Origin: an uncultured Myxococcales bacterium
Lineage (GTDB): Bacteria; Myxococcota_A; UBA9042
DNA: 64,000 nt
Assembly: GCA_903840165.1 (NCBI GenBank)
Contig: CAIMEY010000010.1
Location: 1 to 64,000 of the forward strand
Direction of reading: 5' to 3'
How positions within the stretch are numbered: the first letter of the stretch is position 1; every line of letters begins with the position of its first letter. This document shows, one piece after another, positions 63,200 to 64,000 of this stretch. The notes under the pieces are model-generated. The model worked only from the letters and a program-made list of their open reading frames with translations. It was not told the origin of the DNA and made no database searches. The position numbers and the translations under genes are program-made.

Positions 63200-64000
63200 T
63201 CAATCGATTTCCAAACCTGAAAATCGCCCCGTGGCCGGTACTGCTGGTGCTGCTGCAGGTGCGGCGGCGGGCCGGGGCGCAGCAGAGGCGCCGGGGTCTG
63301 GGATGCGCATATTGGGCGACTGTCGCGGCGCATCGCGGGCGGCCGCAGTCACACGAATTTCGCCACCTTCCACGCCACGGACATACACGTGCTCGCCATC
63401 GACGCGGAACTGACTGAGTTCCGCAGGACCACCGCGCCCTTGTAACTCCCGCACCATGGCGGCAAAGCTCAGACGCAAAAGCGTAGTCAGTGGGTCGAGT
63501 TGGGCACCTGTGGCCGTTGCAGAAGCCACTTCGCGCGACGTTTGCGAAGTGCCCCCGCGCAGCAAAAGCGCCGCCGCAATCATAGCCGTGTGTTCCGCCG
63601 GCAGGTGCTTGAGGCGCTCAAAGACGTCAGCCAAGCTATTGCCCGCCATCGCAATTTCCTGCCCGGTGCCTCCAGACAGATCGGCTCGCTCGAGCTTGCA
63701 GTCCACCAGCACGGCATCGGCAAAGCGCACGCTGGTCAGGTTCGCTTCGCGTAAATCGACGCCGATCAGCACGGCGTGCGAAAAGTTGGCGCGAAACAAA
63801 TTAGCGCCGCGCAGATTGACGTTGCACAGCACCGCGCCCGACAAGTTGGTGTTGTCCAGCACCGCTCCGCCCTGGCGCGTGTCCGTAAAACCGCCATTAA
63901 GAATCAACGATTCCGAAAGGTTGGCATGGTTGAGATCGCTCATGGCGAACTCGCAGCCCACCAGCAGCGCGCGGCTCAGATTGGCATTGGTCAGGGGCGT
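63200..64000 (-). CDS. Pentapeptide-repeat protein, 5' end beyond the window
   Basis: The reading frame stays open to the right edge, so the gene is partial; the visible part is about 266 codons. It begins with pentapeptide repeats of the A(D/N)LXX type (LTNANLSRALL, SDLNHANLSESL, LDNTNLSGAVL, VNLRGANLFRANF, DLREANLTSVRF), a right-handed beta-helix. Residues beyond about 120 form a helical domain (SLADVFERLKHLPAEHTAM), then a Pro/Ala-rich tail. The fold often mimics DNA or binds proteins. Function unknown. Confidence 0.85.
   Translation of the reverse strand, partial: TPLTNANLSRALLVGCEFAMSDLNHANLSESLILNGGFTDTRQGGAVLDNTNLSGAVLCNVNLRGANLFRANFSHAVLIGVDLREANLTSVRFADAVLVDCKLERADLSGGTGQEIAMAGNSLADVFERLKHLPAEHTAMIAAALLLRGGTSQTSREVASATATGAQLDPLTTLLRLSFAAMVRELQGRGGPAELSQFRVDGEHVYVRGVEGGEIRVTAAARDAPRQSPNMRIPDPGASAAPRPAAAPAAAPAVPATGRFSGLEID

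Overview
The window looks like chromosome from a GC-rich member of the Myxococcota or a related deltaproteobacterial lineage. The evidence is: many lipoproteins with long Asp/Gly/Ser-rich linkers; secreted Cys-rich repeat proteins; a MYXO-CTERM-like C-terminal sorting signal (23716-24798); a MerR-type regulator next to ihfA; sigma-54-like promoters; and an extracellular contractile injection system (eCIS). I saw no transposase, integrase, phage capsid gene, CRISPR array or rRNA.

Layout. 251-4691: four translationally coupled genes of unknown function, two encoding lipoproteins. 5061-7101: a GalE-like epimerase and an SGNH-like hydrolase. 13104-7168 (minus): a hypothetical protein, malate dehydrogenase, succinate dehydrogenase/fumarate reductase C-A-B and ArfB, a TCA-cycle cluster ending in a ribosome-rescue gene. 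14103-13219 (minus): a putative outer-membrane protein. 14896-18016: tRNA-Val, infC, rpmI, rplT and ihfA, the classical translation cluster but without thrS and pheST. 18281-23532: a MerR-like regulator, an MksE-like protein, an SMC-like ATPase and a small HTH protein, possibly a reduced condensin-like module. 23716-27615: a somatomedin-B-like secreted protein, a truncated haemoglobin, a histidine kinase/response regulator pair, and an MC1-type chromosomal protein of a family best known from archaea. 28111-39318: a lytic transglycosylase, a PfkB kinase fused to a queuosine-salvage/HhH-GPD-like domain, a catalytically degenerate calpain-like protein, a lipoprotein, a membrane phosphoesterase, a four-repeat helical protein and a Cys-rich propeller lipoprotein.

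56773-39584 (minus) is the most notable block. It is an eCIS with a tail assembly-like protein, a tiny DUF6760-like protein, sheath, tube, a 1625-residue low-complexity protein, a LysM protein, a gpD-like hub, a zinc ribbon, a gp25 wedge, a baseplate J protein, a PASTA-fused tail protein I, and a putative baseplate or fibre protein. It ends in a strong terminator. Sigma-54-like promoters lie in front of the sheath and tube genes. A separate spike, a PAAR tip, the AAA+ ATPase and any obvious effector are not in the window.

58132-56921 (M20 peptidase) and 58781-58206 (YaeQ family) are also on the minus strand. From 58926 to the end are HEAT-repeat proteins, a glutaredoxin-domain lipoprotein preceded by direct repeats, a PilZ-like protein and a partial pentapeptide-repeat protein running off the right edge.

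Functional calls rest on reading motifs by eye; no database search was possible.
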